DNA of 64,000 nucleotides, taken from Microbotryomycetes sp. JL201 (taxonomy: Eukaryota; Basidiomycota; Microbotryomycetes). The notes beneath the pieces are model-generated. The model worked only from the letters and a program-made list of their open reading frames with translations. It did not search any database and was not told the DNA's origin. Location of the stretch: positions 1 through 64,000 of the forward strand of contig JAQYUZ010000049.1 in NCBI GenBank assembly GCA_033819885.1, written 5' to 3'. Of this stretch, positions 47,106 through 60,019 are shown piece by piece (position 1 is the stretch's first letter; each line of letters opens with the position of its first letter). The translations under genes were made by a program, and so were the position numbers.

Positions 47106-47728
47106 TGACGCGCATACCTGTTGCACTCCAATGCATATTCAATGAAACATCATCTTGCGAAAGCAGAAATTAGCAAGACAAGTCTGTATGCGAACCGATG
47201 ACGGAGCTGTCGCTCTCGCCCTCTGTATACAACCCGTTGCATCTGCTCGCCCTCGATACACCCTGTCAGCGACCTTTGCGACAGCCGAAGAGTCATCTTG
47301 TTTCCCGAATTCAACTACATCGTTCTCACACCGAGCGTCCGCGCGTGTCGCGCTTACACGCGCCACCCTGCGCCATACGGCCCAACAAGGCTTGGATAGG
47401 TTCAATCGCGTTCTAAAAGGCTTGGTAAGCTTGATCGGGCAAAACATCCGCGGCATTCTTGTGTAATTGGCTCGGGATGGGCGCCAAGCAGGCTTTAGCG
47501 CGACAGTTGCAACAGCCTGAGCTACATGGTCATGTGAGAGCTATTGCACAGGCAATTAACCGCCTCGACTTGCTATGGTAATGTGTTTGTGGTATCGCGA
47601 GGGTTGTTCAGTCCTCGTCGATCCTCTCCGGCCTTTGCGGCAGCGAAGCAGGATACACCGCACACATTCGGGTTTCTGAAACACAGTCTCCGGGGCTAAT
47701 TCACGCTTGCTGTCATCCCAGCAGAGTC
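47106..47728. other. Intergenic region, no gene recognised
   Basis: About 620 bases between capping protein beta and the C2H2 gene. Open frames of about 100 codons exist on both strands (around 47139-47466) but have compositions that look random, mirror each other and match no family. Presumed 3' UTR and promoter. Confidence 0.4.
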
Positions 47729-48966
47729 ATGGCTCAGCAAATGGTCGACGCTGTCTGGACTCGCGCCTCGAGCTCACGGTCGTCATCACCCTCGATAAAT
47801 TCGCCATCAGAAGACTCGCTCGCCTCGTCTCCTGCACCTGTAGTGGAGCAAAAGCCGCCGCCTGCGACTGTCAAGCCTGAGCCGCAAGATCCAGGCTCGG
47901 AAGTGGATGAGCTCGCTTCAGATGATGACGAGCCAAAAGGACAGGGAGCTGCTGCAGCAGCAGCAGCAGAATCATCCTCTAGCACAGGGCGGGTGCAGAG
48001 CAAACGAAAGGCTGCACTGGACCCCGAGTTTGCAGCCGAGTTCACCAACATTCAACCACAATCATGTCAGTGGGAAGCCTGTGGCGAATCATTCTGGGAG
48101 GTCGAGCCACTCGTGGAACACTTGTTGGAAGGTGAGCGCGTGCTTGATTTTGGGCGCGATGCGCTGAGCTCACCTTATTTCTTGCTTGTCTTGCAGGCCA
48201 TACATTGCCGCCTGCCAAGCCAGGCAAAAAGCAACCGCCTTACGTCTGCAAATGGGTTGGCTGTCCTCGGTTCGGTCACGCTCAAAACAGCAGATTTGCA
48301 ATCTTGAACCACATGCGAAGTCATACAGGAGAAAAGCCTTTCATCTGTCACGTGCCCGAATGCGATCGAACGTTCACTCGCTCGGACGCCCTGTCGAAAC
48401 ATCTGCGTCATCATCATCCGGGAGTCGTCAATCCGAACGCGGCGAGCACGTCTACCGAAGTGGGCGCTTCGGCGTTTGCCAAAGCACCCACGAAACCAGC
48501 TTCAAAGAGAAGACGCACAGTTCGAGCAACCTCTGTCGATTCAGACGACGCTGGAGCTCAATACGATGACGCGGACGGAGCACACGCAGGAGACGATGGA
48601 ATCCAACCTGTCAATTTGGAACCCGCACGAGATTTGGAAACGTTGTTGACTCTGTCTCGAGAAGAAACAGACTTGTTGAACAAGTTTGCAACAACCAGTA
48701 ACGACACCTTGACGGACGGCTGGGCAGTCTTGTACGTCGTCCTCAAAGCAAAACATGAATTCGCTTCAAAGGAACACCAAGAATTAGTCCACGAATTGCA
48801 AGCTTTGGGAACGAGAGAGATGCAGTTGAAAGGTCAATGTGACGAATTGATGGAACGGGTCTTGAAGACAGAAGTAGAAAACAGTCACGTTCAGAGCGTC
48901 GACAAGTTTATGCACGAGTACAATCATGAACCGCTCAAGCTGCCTTCGGGTTGGAACCCGAGTTAG
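47729..48966 (+). CDS. C2H2 zinc-finger protein, Iec1/YY1-like
   Basis: Predicted nuclear protein. Starts MAQQMVDAVWTRASSSRSSS, then an acidic Ser/Pro-rich region with a run of seven Ala. Finger-like modules follow: CQWEACGESFWEVEPLVEHL (H completed across the single intron), CKWVGCPRFG...FAILNHMRSH, and CHVPECDRTFTRSDALSKHL, separated by TGEKPF. The GLI-like CxWxxC spacing of the first two fingers resembles fission-yeast Iec1, a YY1-related subunit of the INO80 chromatin remodeller. After a nuclear-signal-like KPASKRRRTVRA, the C-terminal half (about 150 residues, LETLLTLSREETDLLNKF ... HEFASKEHQELVHELQAL) is helical and probably coiled-coil. One intron. The Iec1 assignment is tentative. Confidence 0.85.
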
Positions 48967-49133
48967 ATCTTTCTCTTTGAAATCAAAGCTGAAACGATGA
49001 AGCTGGTCAATGCGACAAGTTGCAACATTGCATAACGAGTAAAGCTGAGAATTAAAGGAACAAGACAAGGTGCAAATCGGGGATAAGACAACTACAATTG
49101 AAGTGGGGCAAGACCTGACTGTAAGGGTTTGGT

Positions 49134-52100
49134 CTATTTGAAACTGACAGAAACGCCAAGGCGCTCGGCGACTCGTTCAACAATGTCGAGATCAACGTCG
49201 AGCTCGCGAGCAATTGAGGACAAGCGGCTATGATGCACAGAGCGGCCACGTTGAGACTGGGGAGAAGCGTTGGTCGAAGCGAGAGAACTTTCGCGGTCGA
49301 GATTGAATGTTTCGACCGAGTCGTCTGAGCCTGTGCGGACACGTGGACGACACGTCACGTAGGCTTCCCGAGACGATTCTGACGATAGGTCGGATCGGGC
49401 CGAAATGTTATTCTGAGCCATCATATGGTGAGCATATGGTATTGAGCGCTTTTCACGAGTCAGACTCACGAGCTCGGCCGATTCGAGCGCTTCGACCTTT
49501 TTCCAGAAGCGAGCCTTTTGGGCGTTACGAAAGCCAGGACAGGTCATAACACCGCCACTCTAGATATACACAGACATCAGACCCTGGTAAAACAGACGTT
49601 GTAGCCTTTGATAAGCTCACGAAAATGTCCAAGATGCTGCGCCAGTCTGGCAGGCGTTCGCGAATCGATCCGAGAATGACAACAGCACCTGGATCCAGTT
49701 GTTTCGTCAGTGTATCTCAGATACAGCCTCCTCACAACTTCTTCGATGGCCTTACTGCATGCAGCATTGAAGAGCCGCAACACTTGTTGGCTGTTCCACG
49801 TTTCCTTTTGAGACCATGGAAACTGTACGACACAAGGTGAAAATGGGAACGTACAGCCTCTTTATCTGCTGACCTTGTGCATGATGGACAACAAGTTGAG
49901 GTAAGGGCGTTCAACGGCCTTGAGGGCATGTGGCGACTGCCCGAAATTTGAACGTGAGCTCATAGGAGGCAGGAGCGGATTGCGCAGCCAACCTCGAGCT
50001 TGCACAAGGCCAGCAGCCCGTTCAACTCGGTTTGCATGAGTAATGGGCAAGGCGTTGAGCCGTGGCGAGCGAGACCAGAGCCGGCGAAGCCAGGAGTGTA
50101 TGTTGGGAAGAGCTGAACGTGCTAGGTGTCATTATACGGGCAATTGATAACTTGAACACATGTGCATCACCGTAGACAAGAGCTCGCCTTGACCGCACAA
50201 AGTGAGATGCACGGGCCGCTGGCGCAACTTGTGGCCATCGCGAACACGAACGAGAACTCGAGCGGCGTCGATTGATTCGGCTTCAACATAACACTGATTG
50301 AGAGTGCGCCCGTCCGTGCTCAAGATCACCATGTCAGTATGCTGAGCTTTCTGAACACTGGCGTCAACTGACCGATTGCAAAGAATGTGGATTGGCAAGA
50401 AGCAATCGTTGACGCTCGGAAGAATCGCGTTCGGCAACCAGGCTTCGATCTCGGCCGCGGTCACATCCCATGGTATCTTGAACACTTAACATCAGCCTGG
50501 ATTGAGGTTGGTTTGGTTGCGCTCACATTGTCGATGCGAACGACGGGCCATTCCGAAATAATCTCGTTCGATGCAGATGCACCCGAGGGCATTCTGTATT
50601 TGACATTCGTTGTTGGGCTCTCGCTACTGTGACAATTAGCGTGACCCATGGAATGCCGGGACACTGCATGCGAACTTACTCGAACGGATGACCAGCGGGA
50701 GTGGGGCGCTTCACCGAAGTAATGGGCGTTTCGTATCCTGTCTGCTGCGCAGAACCAAAAGCAAATGCGTTTGGACTCGATGTAAAATCTGGCGCGCTGA
50801 ACACAAAGCTCGAATTGAACGGGTCAGCAGGACGACGATCCGCTGATACAGAAGGGATTGCTTGCCACTGCAGGAACGCACGAGGCATGCTACTGCGCCT
50901 TTGGGAAATGTAAGAGGAGCGACTGTCCTCGAGCGGACTAGGCTCTGCGAATGAGTACGAACGGTTCCGGTTTGAAAGCGCTGACCGGGTAGAAGCGGTG
51001 GGCCTTTCCTGGGCGGGAGTGGAAGACGCAGGAAATGCGCTAGCTACAGGCTCATCATGGCCTGTTTCTGATCGAGCTGCGTTGGAAAATGGCGTGTAGA
51101 TCCGTGATGATAGCTGTATTGGCGGTGTCACGGGTGCAGCTTGGCCGTGCGACGAAATGGACGAAGCGCTCGAATGGCGCGTGCGTGTAGAAAGCCCTTC
51201 CAGATCGAGTCTGCTATGCGTCCATACGCGATCGGTATTACGATAAGGGCCATACAGCTCCCCAGGAGAGCTGCATCCAACATCAAAATCGTCATCAAAT
51301 CGGAGGTCTTGCTGCGAGTCGCTCAACAATGCTTGAACAAGGCCGATCTCGCGATCGAACCCGATGTTATTCCACGCCGGGTCGAAAGAGCTGACTGGTT
51401 CGCTGCAGTTGAAGCAAACGGAGGCGCGTGGCGGCCTGTGCGAGGTAGCGTTGATGAGCGATGAAATGCAAGCGGCGCACACGAGATGTCCACAAGGCTT
51501 CTGTCAATCGCCAGATTACAATGAGCCAAGCGCCGTGAACTCGGAAGCTTGCTCCACTAACCAGAGCTACAAAGGTTGCCGCAGGCACCGTGCCGCACCC
51601 AGTGCATACGTCCGGTTCTCTGGCCAGCTGCACTACTGCGTCGGCTTGCTGTTCGCGTAGGCGCTCTTCCAAGACCGGACTCGGTACGTCAATGCCTGAA
51701 GCAACAAACAATGACTCTCGAGGGCGGCCGAGCCTGATCAAGAAATCGAGGTCGCTCTCACCGCCTGACGGTAATGACATGGAGCTGATTGGACTGGCAC
51801 ACGAAGTAGAGCTGGATTCATCTCGCGCTGAAGATTGCGCTTGACCTTCTCCGCGCGCTTCAAATGCGTCTGCCACAAAAGGAGGCGGGCTAGACGTTTC
51901 GCTGCCGGCACCAAAGTCGGCCGGGTGCGGAAAGGCGGGCAAAGATAGAAGGGCCAAAGGAGACGGTGGCATAACGATAGATTCGCCGGAGGTGCGTGGA
52001 GTGCTCGAACGGGGAGGCCAGACCTGCGCCGAAAGCTCGGTCACCGATGGAAAGGTTTTGACGGGCGTCGTATAGAAGTGGTCCTCTGGTGGTGGCAGTG

Positions 52101-52586
52101 CAGACCCTTCGTAGCTGAGACGACCTGCTGCTTCATACGTGGAGTTGCTGAGCGCGTTCAACGACGCTATCGATGGCATAGATGCGGCTCGACGATGAGG
52201 AGCGATATAGAGCGGCACATCTGGTCGGGAAGACTGGCGCAATGAGTCGCGATGAGTAGCTAACAAAAAAAGATAGACAAAATTCGAACACTGACGACAG
52301 GCTGAATGTCACCCTTGCTCTGTTCCGCTGCCGAGGGCGGCTGGTTCACTGAATGGGCAACTTGGTCGCTCGAAGCTTGCAATGTGGTTGCCTCTTGACC
52401 GATGTCTGCATAGAAGGAGAGCCTTTGATAAGTAACTCGTTCGTGACAACTGTGTCCCGTCTCACTGCGGTCCGTACGAAATGCTTTGCCGGTCCGTCCA
52501 CGCTTCGACTTTGTTTGAGTGTGACGCAGATGCCTTGATGTCACAGAGGAGCCTGGCATTCTTGCATTTTCCCAATTTGTATTCAT
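49134..52586 (-). CDS. RRM protein with N-terminal zinc-binding Cys cluster
   Basis: Predicted RNA-binding protein of about 1,000 residues. The long N-terminal half is disordered, rich in Ser and Pro (FYTTPVKTFPSVTELSAQVW, SPLALLSLPAFPHPADFGAG). A cysteine cluster follows: DVCTGCG, then after an intron HLVCAACISSLIN and SVCFNCSEPV, a RING- or zinc-ribbon-like arrangement. A second disordered part follows. The RRM is assembled over introns: WPVVRIDNIPWDVTAAEIEA, LPIHILCNR, STDGRTLNQCYVEAESIDAA and RVLVRVRDGHKLRQRPVHLT. The helical C-terminus includes KAVERPYLNLLSIMHKV and ends DIVERVAERLGVSVSFK. One intron near 52290 starts GTCAGT. The first ATG (52586) is tentative because an upstream intron is possible. 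It resembles uncharacterised fungal RRM proteins. Confidence 0.75.
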
Positions 52587-52676
52587 ATGCCTTGAATTTG
52601 CGCCCTAGACTCTCCAATTGCGGTGCTGCTCGCAGCAAGATTCCGGGGAGCAATCCGACTCGCCACTGTTGCCACG

Positions 52677-52829
52677 ATGTTTGCGACTCGCACAGCGCCT
52701 AGATACGACCCCTCTGTCGCATATGATAGCCAGATTCAAGGTGTGAACCCTGTCGCTCACGCAAATGCTTTGCCCGCTCCGTTCTTTGGTCGTACAAAGG
52801 TTGGCGCTGAAAACGGAGCAAAGCACTGA
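52677..52829 (+). CDS. Possible 50-codon small protein
   Basis: An open frame from ATG 52677 (MFATRTAPRYDPSVAYDSQI ... PFFGRTKVGAENGAKH) in the divergent space upstream of the RRM gene. Its composition is protein-like and free of low complexity, but no family is recognised, and it could equally be 5' leader of another transcript. Low confidence. Confidence 0.25.
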   Translation: MFATRTAPRYDPSVAYDSQIQGVNPVAHANALPAPFFGRTKVGAENGAKH

Positions 52830-53376
52830 ACAAGGGTGCACGAGGGTCACACGCACGCTTTGTCCACTTGATACAGTGATTTGGAGACTTTGGAAGTGCA
52901 CGCTCACCTGTCCTGTCAAGCGCTGGCGTCGTCGAAATTCGCTGAACGGTGGCACAACGGCAAAGCGAGAGCCGCGACGGCGCAAGGCGAGACTGGTTTC
53001 CGTCACTCTCACGCGTAGTTCAAGCTGGTTGGGCGCGCACTAGAAAAAAAACTAAACTCGCAACAGGCACGCACCGTAGCGCCGGCCAGCCAATAATCGT
53101 TAGCCGACAGGACACGACGCGACTGATTTGAGAATCACGTGATTGTTTGCCAGTGCGCTGCGCATTGCAAGCATGTATCTGGACACTGCAGTTCAAGCAA
53201 AGAAAGGCAGTGAAGACCGCAAAGCCGACCAGTGGCCTCGTGGACGAGTGGATGTAGGACTAGTCACCGGTTTTGGAGCTGGAACGACGAAGATGCCAGA
53301 CAAGCCGCCTGACGACGCACAGCTAATTGACGGGCGATTTCAGCAGATGACCAGATCGAAGCTGGCCGTGATACAC
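52830..53376. other. Intergenic region
   Basis: About 550 bases between the small frame and the 3' end of the WDR59-like gene on the opposite strand. Short frames on both strands show no recognisable protein. A run of A (about 53043-53053) is present. Nothing else seen. Confidence 0.35.
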
Positions 53377-56300
53377 TCACTCGCATCCGCAACCTGTAGG
53401 ACATGTCTGTTGCGACTCGAACCATCTTTGCGAACATGCCAAGTGCGCCACGTGACAGCAAATGGAGCACGATTGTGACAGCGCTGCACAGTGACAATAT
53501 CGCTCAGTGAACCTTACATGCCGACAATCGCCTGACTCACTATGAATCGACAGATGACAAAGGCTGCATTGCGTCAGCTGCTGTCGCTTGCGGCAAATCT
53601 GGCAGGGCTGCATGGGATCTTTAACTGCAACTCGACAGCTCGAACAGGTCTTGGTGATCTCTGAAAAACAAGAATAAGAAAGCAGTGCGCTACCGAATTG
53701 ATCCGACTGGGCATAGCTTACCGATGCAAGTGTTTTTGGAGAAGCCGTTCGCGTCTTGTACGATGGCTACACCAAAGTCGGAAGCCTTGTCATTCGTCGG
53801 CGCCGATCGGCAATATTTGAGCACTTGAAGCCTTTCAAAATCGAATCCCCAGCGGTACAACAATTCGGCATACGCAAGGCGAATCAACTCGAGCTCGTTG
53901 CGGGCCGTGTCTGTCATCCACCAACAAGGAGGTTTACTGACGGTAAAACGCCCCAAGTCAGCCCAAGTAAGACGTCTCTGGCGGAAACACACTTACTGCA
54001 ACGACACGTTTTCTGGCAGCTTTATCGCGAGCCGGCGACGAGAGACGCCAACGGCGCGAGCAGGCGAAACTCTTCCTGGGGACACGGATCCTTTGGCTTG
54101 GATGAGAGCAACACTTGTGCCTCCGAATGTGACATTCGGTGATCCGCGCAGCCTACCCTTTGATGATCGACGTGAGCGTGAGGGCGGTCTCTCGGGGATG
54201 CTCGACAGCGAATCACTCGAATTGTGTTGGGCCTGGTTGTGCAACGCTCGTATCGGAGACCTCAGAGGCGATGATAACGCAGGCTGGCTCGACTGTAACG
54301 ACGTGAACCCGGATAAGCCACTGGCGAGACCTGTCGACGGCGTCCGAACGAGGATGCTTGAAAGCGGCTTGTCTGGACTGCCGGGCGTCGGCGGTGTGCC
54401 CGATCGCATCGAAAGCACCGAGGATGGGAACAAGCCAGAGATAGCCCAGGCGTTCTTAGGCGAATGGTTGCTGCCACCGCCGGCACTATGTCCGCCACTA
54501 TGTTTCGACCTAATTGTGTTTGCGGTGGCAAGAGGCGTCTTGGCAGAGTCAAAGTCCGAAGAGACATGCTCCGATACGGGATGGTGCGAAAAATAGTCGT
54601 CGATGGGCTGTGGCGGTGCCGATGTGAGCTGAAGTTCCTCAACTTCTACTCACGCGATGAGCGTCAGTGTCAGATTTTGATTCGTTTTCCTGAAAACTGG
54701 CTCACCCCTTCGACACATTTCCAGCAGACACGCAACAATGCCAAGCGTTTGGATGTCGCGCAAGTGGATCAGATGAGACATGCTAAGTGCCAATCTTTCC
54801 GCCGTCAGCGAGTGACCACGTCCAGCGAGACCTTTAAACTGACATGGCCGGCAGGATTCTTTCCGCAAACAGTGTGCCCAGAGCAGCGCTGTTGAATCCT
54901 TCTGCACTGGGATCGTCCAACAGTTGGACGATCGTTTCCCACACACGTGTCAGCAAGCTGTCTTGGAGCTCTGCAGCCCTCTTTGCGGCCTTTCTTGCAA
55001 CAGTGAGTGGTCCTTCGCCGAGTGATGCAACGATACGGTCCGGCGAGAGCATTGTCAAGTGCGTGACGTCCTTGATATGGACAAGCGTACTAAACGTCGG
55101 TGTTTTGCTGGACACGACTTTGATGATGGGTTTGAAAGTATGTAAAGCGGACTGGGCACGCCAATTTGGTCATCAGAGAGCAGTTTGTGTTGATACGGCG
55201 ATACTCACAGATTGGACTGAATGGACTGTAGCCATTTGGAGCGCCTCGTCCGTTTCTCTGTATTCCTCTTCGGGTAGCAACTCGCCCGGCGGAGGCGGGA
55301 GATATCCAAAGGCTTCCGAAATCCGGACTGACGACTTTGGCAAAGCTTGCCAAGAGTGCGACAGGTGCTCGTCGTCCCTGTCCGGCACCGCCTCTTGCAC
55401 GACATTGGTTGGGAAGAAAACTACCAATTGACCTGACTCGAGACCCTTCGTCAGCACAAGCGTAGATGCTATGCAGCACATAACGTGAGCTCACCGCTCG
55501 GCCCAAAGACGGCACCTGCACGTCTCGGCGGCGGCACGTTGAAGTTGTTCCGAAGAATGTCAGCAGCCACAGCCCCGATTGCTTGCCCCTCGATAGCTTC
55601 ATCGTCAACGTCCTCTCCATCCTCTTCGCCCAAGTTTTTTGCGCCTCCCTCGAAAGACGTTCGATCGCCGAGCAAGAACCTCAACGCTTGCTCGAGGCAA
55701 GGCTGACCTCGTTGCGTGCGATTGGCCATCAGCTTGCGTATACTTTGCAGCAGAAACGCTCGACTCTTCTGAGGGATGTCGACGTTGCGTTCAATGTCTA
55801 TCGCAGGAGCCGCAGAATACGGATAATTTTTCGGAAAGTGGAATGTTGCTCGGATGAAGAGGGGACTGTAGAGCGAGACGGTACAAGTGCGACCGGCGAC
55901 ATGGACCTGCGGACGAGCTTGCTCAGACTTGAAACATACATAGACGTCTCAGATGTGGGTACAGACCTTCTCAAAGTTGATCCGGGGAAAGCGCCTGACT
56001 GCGCTTGTGATCTCTTCGCCGAGATTGGCATGTTGCGGCTCTTTCGGTAAAGCAGTGCCCGTCCGCGTCGATCCTCCAGGGCTCATAACACTGTCCCCTC
56101 GTTCGGTGTCCCCACCTTCGCGTGCAGTGCCAGCGTCCGTACCTCTCATTGGCGAGCTCGTCCTGGTCACTGTGTGATGGTCTGTGCCACCTGCATTGGA
56201 AACTTTGGACGTGATGTCGTTCAAGGCGTCACCTTCATGCTGAGCTTGAGGTTTAATGACCTTGACGCCCTCCATCCATGCGAGACGGTCATGCGCTCTG

Positions 56301-58264
56301 TGTCGACGAGTCCTGACTCTGGTCGTTGTCATGGTGGCCGTATTCCTGACGGATGGGACGAACGGCGCTGCAAGAGCACTAGGCGGATTCGACAAGGGCG
56401 AAGGCGCGCCGGGCAAGCTTGCAGCCATGAGCGACGACGTCAATAATGATGGAGTTGGTGGGCTCTGCGAAGACAATGACGCGGAAAGAAGGGATGGCCC
56501 GTGCGCCAGATGCTTGGGAAGATACGTTGGCGAAGTGAGGATCGAGAACGGCATGACGGGCGCGGGAGCTTCCTGAAAGGTGCGATATGACACATCCGGA
56601 GCATTGCGTCGGGTCATAGGGATATCGATCCTTGCGCCTTTGAGATGGCCGACTTCCTGTCGTCAGACGGGCTTGTGTCAGCTTTGCATGCGAAGACGTT
56701 GCATTTATTGACCTTGAGAATCTCGTCCGAGATTGGCCACAGGCGTAATCGTCGATCTTTTGACCATGTTACAAGCTGGAAGGCTCGATCATCTGTCACG
56801 ACGCGACATTGATCAGTCGGTGCGTGCATTTTTTATCCGCATCACACACCATTGTTGACGTCGCATCCCCCTCTAACCCGCCAAACAAACTCCTTGACGC
56901 CCTCGCGCGAGCCTTCGAAGCGAGCGACAGGTTCGGCCGTGTCGCCCCTCTCGACTTTCGCACGACCCCAAATGCTCAGGGCATGGTCGGTCCGCTGGGG
57001 TAATGTCAGAACACCTTCGCCGAAAGGCAGGAATCGTGCTCGCCACACGGGCGAGGAAGTGTGAACCGACAAGAGCGAAGTTGATGTGTGATCAATGTTC
57101 CAGGACTGTACAGATCTGAATGTCAGCGAGCATATCGCTCACTGGGCTTCGCGGCGCATACCTTGAAAGATTTGTCGAGACTGCACGTGACTAATTTTTT
57201 GGGATCCTTTCTGGACCAATCAATGCCGTCTGTATCGCAATCGATGTTCATCGGCAATCCTCCTCTCTCTCTGTGTGTGTGTGACTTGTTCACTTACAAA
57301 TCTTGGCGCTGTGTCCCTGAATTTCCGTCAATGGCGCTGCACCCATCTGCAGCAGTTGATCAGTTTCCGCGATTCACGCAAAAATAAGCTTGACTGAGTC
57401 CTCACCCTATCGTCCCATACCAAAACTTTGTTGTCATGCGCCGACGCAACAATGTGAGGTTCCCGTCTATTCCACTTGACTTGTGTGGCACTGGCTGCAG
57501 CACCGTGTACAATCAAGTCAGGTCGAGATTTCGCCGAAAGCAGGATTGGCACTGACAACTCCACGCGCATACACCCCAGACTGGTTTGCGGCCTCCACCG
57601 GCGGCGTTCCGAGATCCGTAACCGGCACGGAGATCCCAAGCATACACCCATCCGTCCAATGCGCATGTTGCAAGCACGTCGGGGGATCCTGGTGACCAAT
57701 TGATGTCCGTGACGCCGCGGGCGTGAGCCTGCAAACGGTGTTCAACCGCTGAGGTGGCGAAAGACGGTGAAAAGCTCAAATTGTAGACGATGGCCTGGTG
57801 CGCCGACTGAATCACGACAAACCGAGATACTTGTCAGGGGAGATTTGTAGAAGAACGCATAGCGAGCTTACGGTCGACGCCACCCACTCGCTCCTGGCAG
57901 GGAAAGGGCTCCACTGGACGTCTGCGACTTCCCATGCCGAGTCGTGAGGCAGATACCGCGGCGGGTCGTACGGATTTTGCAAGTCGACGATCCACAGACC
58001 CTTGCGGCCACCCAAAGCGACATCCCTGTTTGCAGGACTGATGCTCATTGACCCAACTGGCTGGTCCACGTGGATAGAGAGCATTTGCGTGAACGTGTCG
58101 TCGTCAAAGTCTAACGCCTGCTGGTCACTGGAACCAGTCAACTGTCCGCCGACGTCGCTCGACGCCCTGATTGACGTTTTCGATGGCATCGGGGAGCGCT
58201 CGAACGAGCTGGCATTGTTGGTTTGGACAGACAAGGGTGATCCAAGCGTGTTCTCGAGTGACAT
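53377..58264 (-). CDS. WDR59/Sea3-like protein (GATOR2/SEA complex)
   Basis: Large scaffold subunit of the vacuole-associated SEA/GATOR2 complex that relays amino-acid status to TORC1. Starts MSLENTLGSPLSVQTNN. The N-terminal WD40 propeller is visible as SMSISPANRDVALGGRKGLW, SAWEVADVQWSPFPARSEW, HARGVTDINWSPGSPDVLAT, ASATQVKWNRREPHIVASAH and FQLVTWSKDRRLRLWPIS. A long Ser/Pro-rich linker follows, then an RWD domain (EEITSAVRRFPRINFEKV ... FPKNYPYSAAPAIDIE). A second disordered region leads to LIRLAYAELLYRWGFDFERL. The C-terminal cysteine-rich RING-like end reads MQPCQICRKRQQL, CSLCHLSI and SCSICCHVAHLACSQRWF, ending CPTGCGCE. The order WD40-RWD-RING and WDR59-type motifs separate it from WDR24 and MIOS. 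About a dozen introns and 1,350 residues. Confidence 0.92.
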
Positions 58265-58638
58265 GGCGTCCGAAGCGGGCGCGCACGCTCCACGCAAGGC
58301 CGAGACTTCAGGTGCAGCAATCACCAGCTTGCCCGAAAGCTTCTATCAATTCCTGTTCAATCGAACCAGTTTGACGCTGCTGTGCCCGAGTAGACGGTCC
58401 GCGCGCGCAGTCACATGTGCCGAGGCTGGCTCAGGTCGTTGCGCGCCAGCGCACGGCAGCTACGCAAGTCGGAATATGACGGACAAGAGTCGGAGACAAG
58501 CTTGAAGCTGGCGCTGGCGCAAAGGTCTCGGCGGGACTGGGTTTGAATGGAAGCAGCAGACGACCCAGTCTCTGTGGTCACGTGCCGAGCCATTGACTGC
58601 TACCATGTCAAAGTCGAGTCACTTTTGCACACGAAGAT
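58265..58638. other. Intergenic region
   Basis: About 370 bases upstream of the WDR59-like start and downstream of the epimerase gene; both genes read leftwards. The WDR59 frame stays open upstream to about 58324 without an ATG. No gene or repeat seen. Confidence 0.4.
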
Positions 58639-59755
58639 CTACTTATGTGTCCAGTCTAGTAACTTTTCTGCCTTTGAGCAATCAAAAAATCCTCGACCCT
58701 CATCGGCGTCAAACCAACCCGCTCTAACAGGCGTGTTTGGAAAATACTTTGCAGCGAGCTGAGCTGATGTGAATTTTGCACCTTTGTCTGCAGGTTGGGT
58801 TCGCGGGGCTATGATCCAGAACACCTCAGCGCCGGACCACCCTTCGCTCGTCAGGGCTTTCAAGGAAGCATCAGCCAACGCGGCGGTGTGCTGTAGAGTG
58901 GGCCCTCGTGAGCGAGTGCCGGAGGCGGCAACACTCTTGACCAACTTGCCGTCCAACTCCAGCATTCGTTGCGCGGTGCGAGGCCCTTGAGCTCGTCCTG
59001 GTCCATGTTCCAATTTGCCACTTCTGGAAAATTCTCGGGCGAAAGGTAGTCTTCAAGGCACATGCTCGGCCTCATTGATGCAATCCGCATTTCCGGGTGA
59101 GCCCTGTAAACCACCTGTGCTTGCAGTTCGCAAACGCTTCCGATTCATCCTACAGTCAGCCCTGAGGTGTGACGGAAGCAATTCGATAGAACACACGCTT
59201 TCGAGAGGGCATAAGGATCAGCAGGCTCGCCTGGCTCGTCTTCGTCAATAGGGAAATGCTTGTAATGACGTTCCCACCGGCCGTAAGCCATGCCGATCGC
59301 GTTGCAACTCGACATTTGAACGACCCTGTTGATCTTGAGCTCTGCGCAGGCGAGGAGAACATTGTACGACACGACAACGTTGCTAAGGGAGAGTAGATGT
59401 TAGTCATATGCAAGCGGACCGCTTAGAGAATCGCTCACTTGTTGTGCGTTTCGTGATCTTCTACTCGGCCAGGAAACGGTATCGCCGCTGCATGTATGAC
59501 CTGAAGGTATAGACTTTTATGAATATATTCCGTCCGGAGTGAACGGGTTTGGTAGAAACTGACGGCGTCGCATCCCTTCAAAGCTGTCAGTACGTCATCG
59601 TACCGCTTCAAGTCGGCCGTCTTGACTTCGACGCCGTCCACTTTCGTTTTTGCCTCGTCTCTGTCTATCCCTCTCACTTGATGCGCGTTGTCGAGGCAAA
59701 ACTTGGCGAGCTGCGCGCCAAGGACGCCCGATGTGCCTGTGATGCCAATCAGCAT
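58639..59755 (-). CDS. NAD-dependent epimerase/dehydratase (extended SDR)
   Basis: Extended short-chain dehydrogenase-fold enzyme, probably acting on a nucleotide sugar or related sugar. Starts MLIGITGTSGVLGAQLAKFC with the Gly-rich NAD motif, then HQVRGIDRDEAKTKVDGVEV. A strand gives HAAAIPFPGRVEDHE; the catalytic region is VVQMSSCNAIGMAYG (Ser) with DPYALSK (Tyr-x3-Lys). C-terminal parts read EMRIASMRPSMCLEDYLSPE, LADASLKALTSEGWSGAEVF and AAKYFPNTPVRAGWFDADEG, ending LLDWTHK. Four or so introns. About 310 residues. The substrate cannot be assigned; it resembles uncharacterised fungal NAD(P)-binding sugar epimerases. Confidence 0.88.
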
Positions 59756-60019
59756 GGCTCGACAGGTGAACAGGCGGATGAATGGTTCTTGTCTTGTCCG
59801 CTTGATACAGGCTGTGCGCAAGCTATAGTCCCGTCGCCGCTTGACGCTGCTCGCGCTGAGATGAGAGTGGCGCGCCGCCAAGGCCTCACTGACGTCATTG
59901 TGTAGCCCTGAATCATCCAATAACTTTGCAGCACAATCTATGTTTGTCTCCAAACTATCCAAACCCCCGATTCCTTTTTTTTTGATTTCTTTGTCTAATT
60001 TGTTAGGCGCGGAACTAGC

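Noticed and set aside
46859-47173. Longer C-terminus for capping protein beta read straight through the last intron
   Set aside because: The read-through peptide does not match the family. Splicing 46913-46986 gives the expected [19 protein letters not shown] and the classic C-terminal helix.
47139-47466. Genes on either strand of about 100 codons downstream of CAP2
   Set aside because: The two frames mirror each other, have random-looking composition, and neither matches a known protein.
53143-53478. Plus-strand open frame of 111 codons
   Set aside because: It overlaps, on the opposite strand, the conserved cysteine-rich end of the WDR59-like gene and has no protein-like signature.
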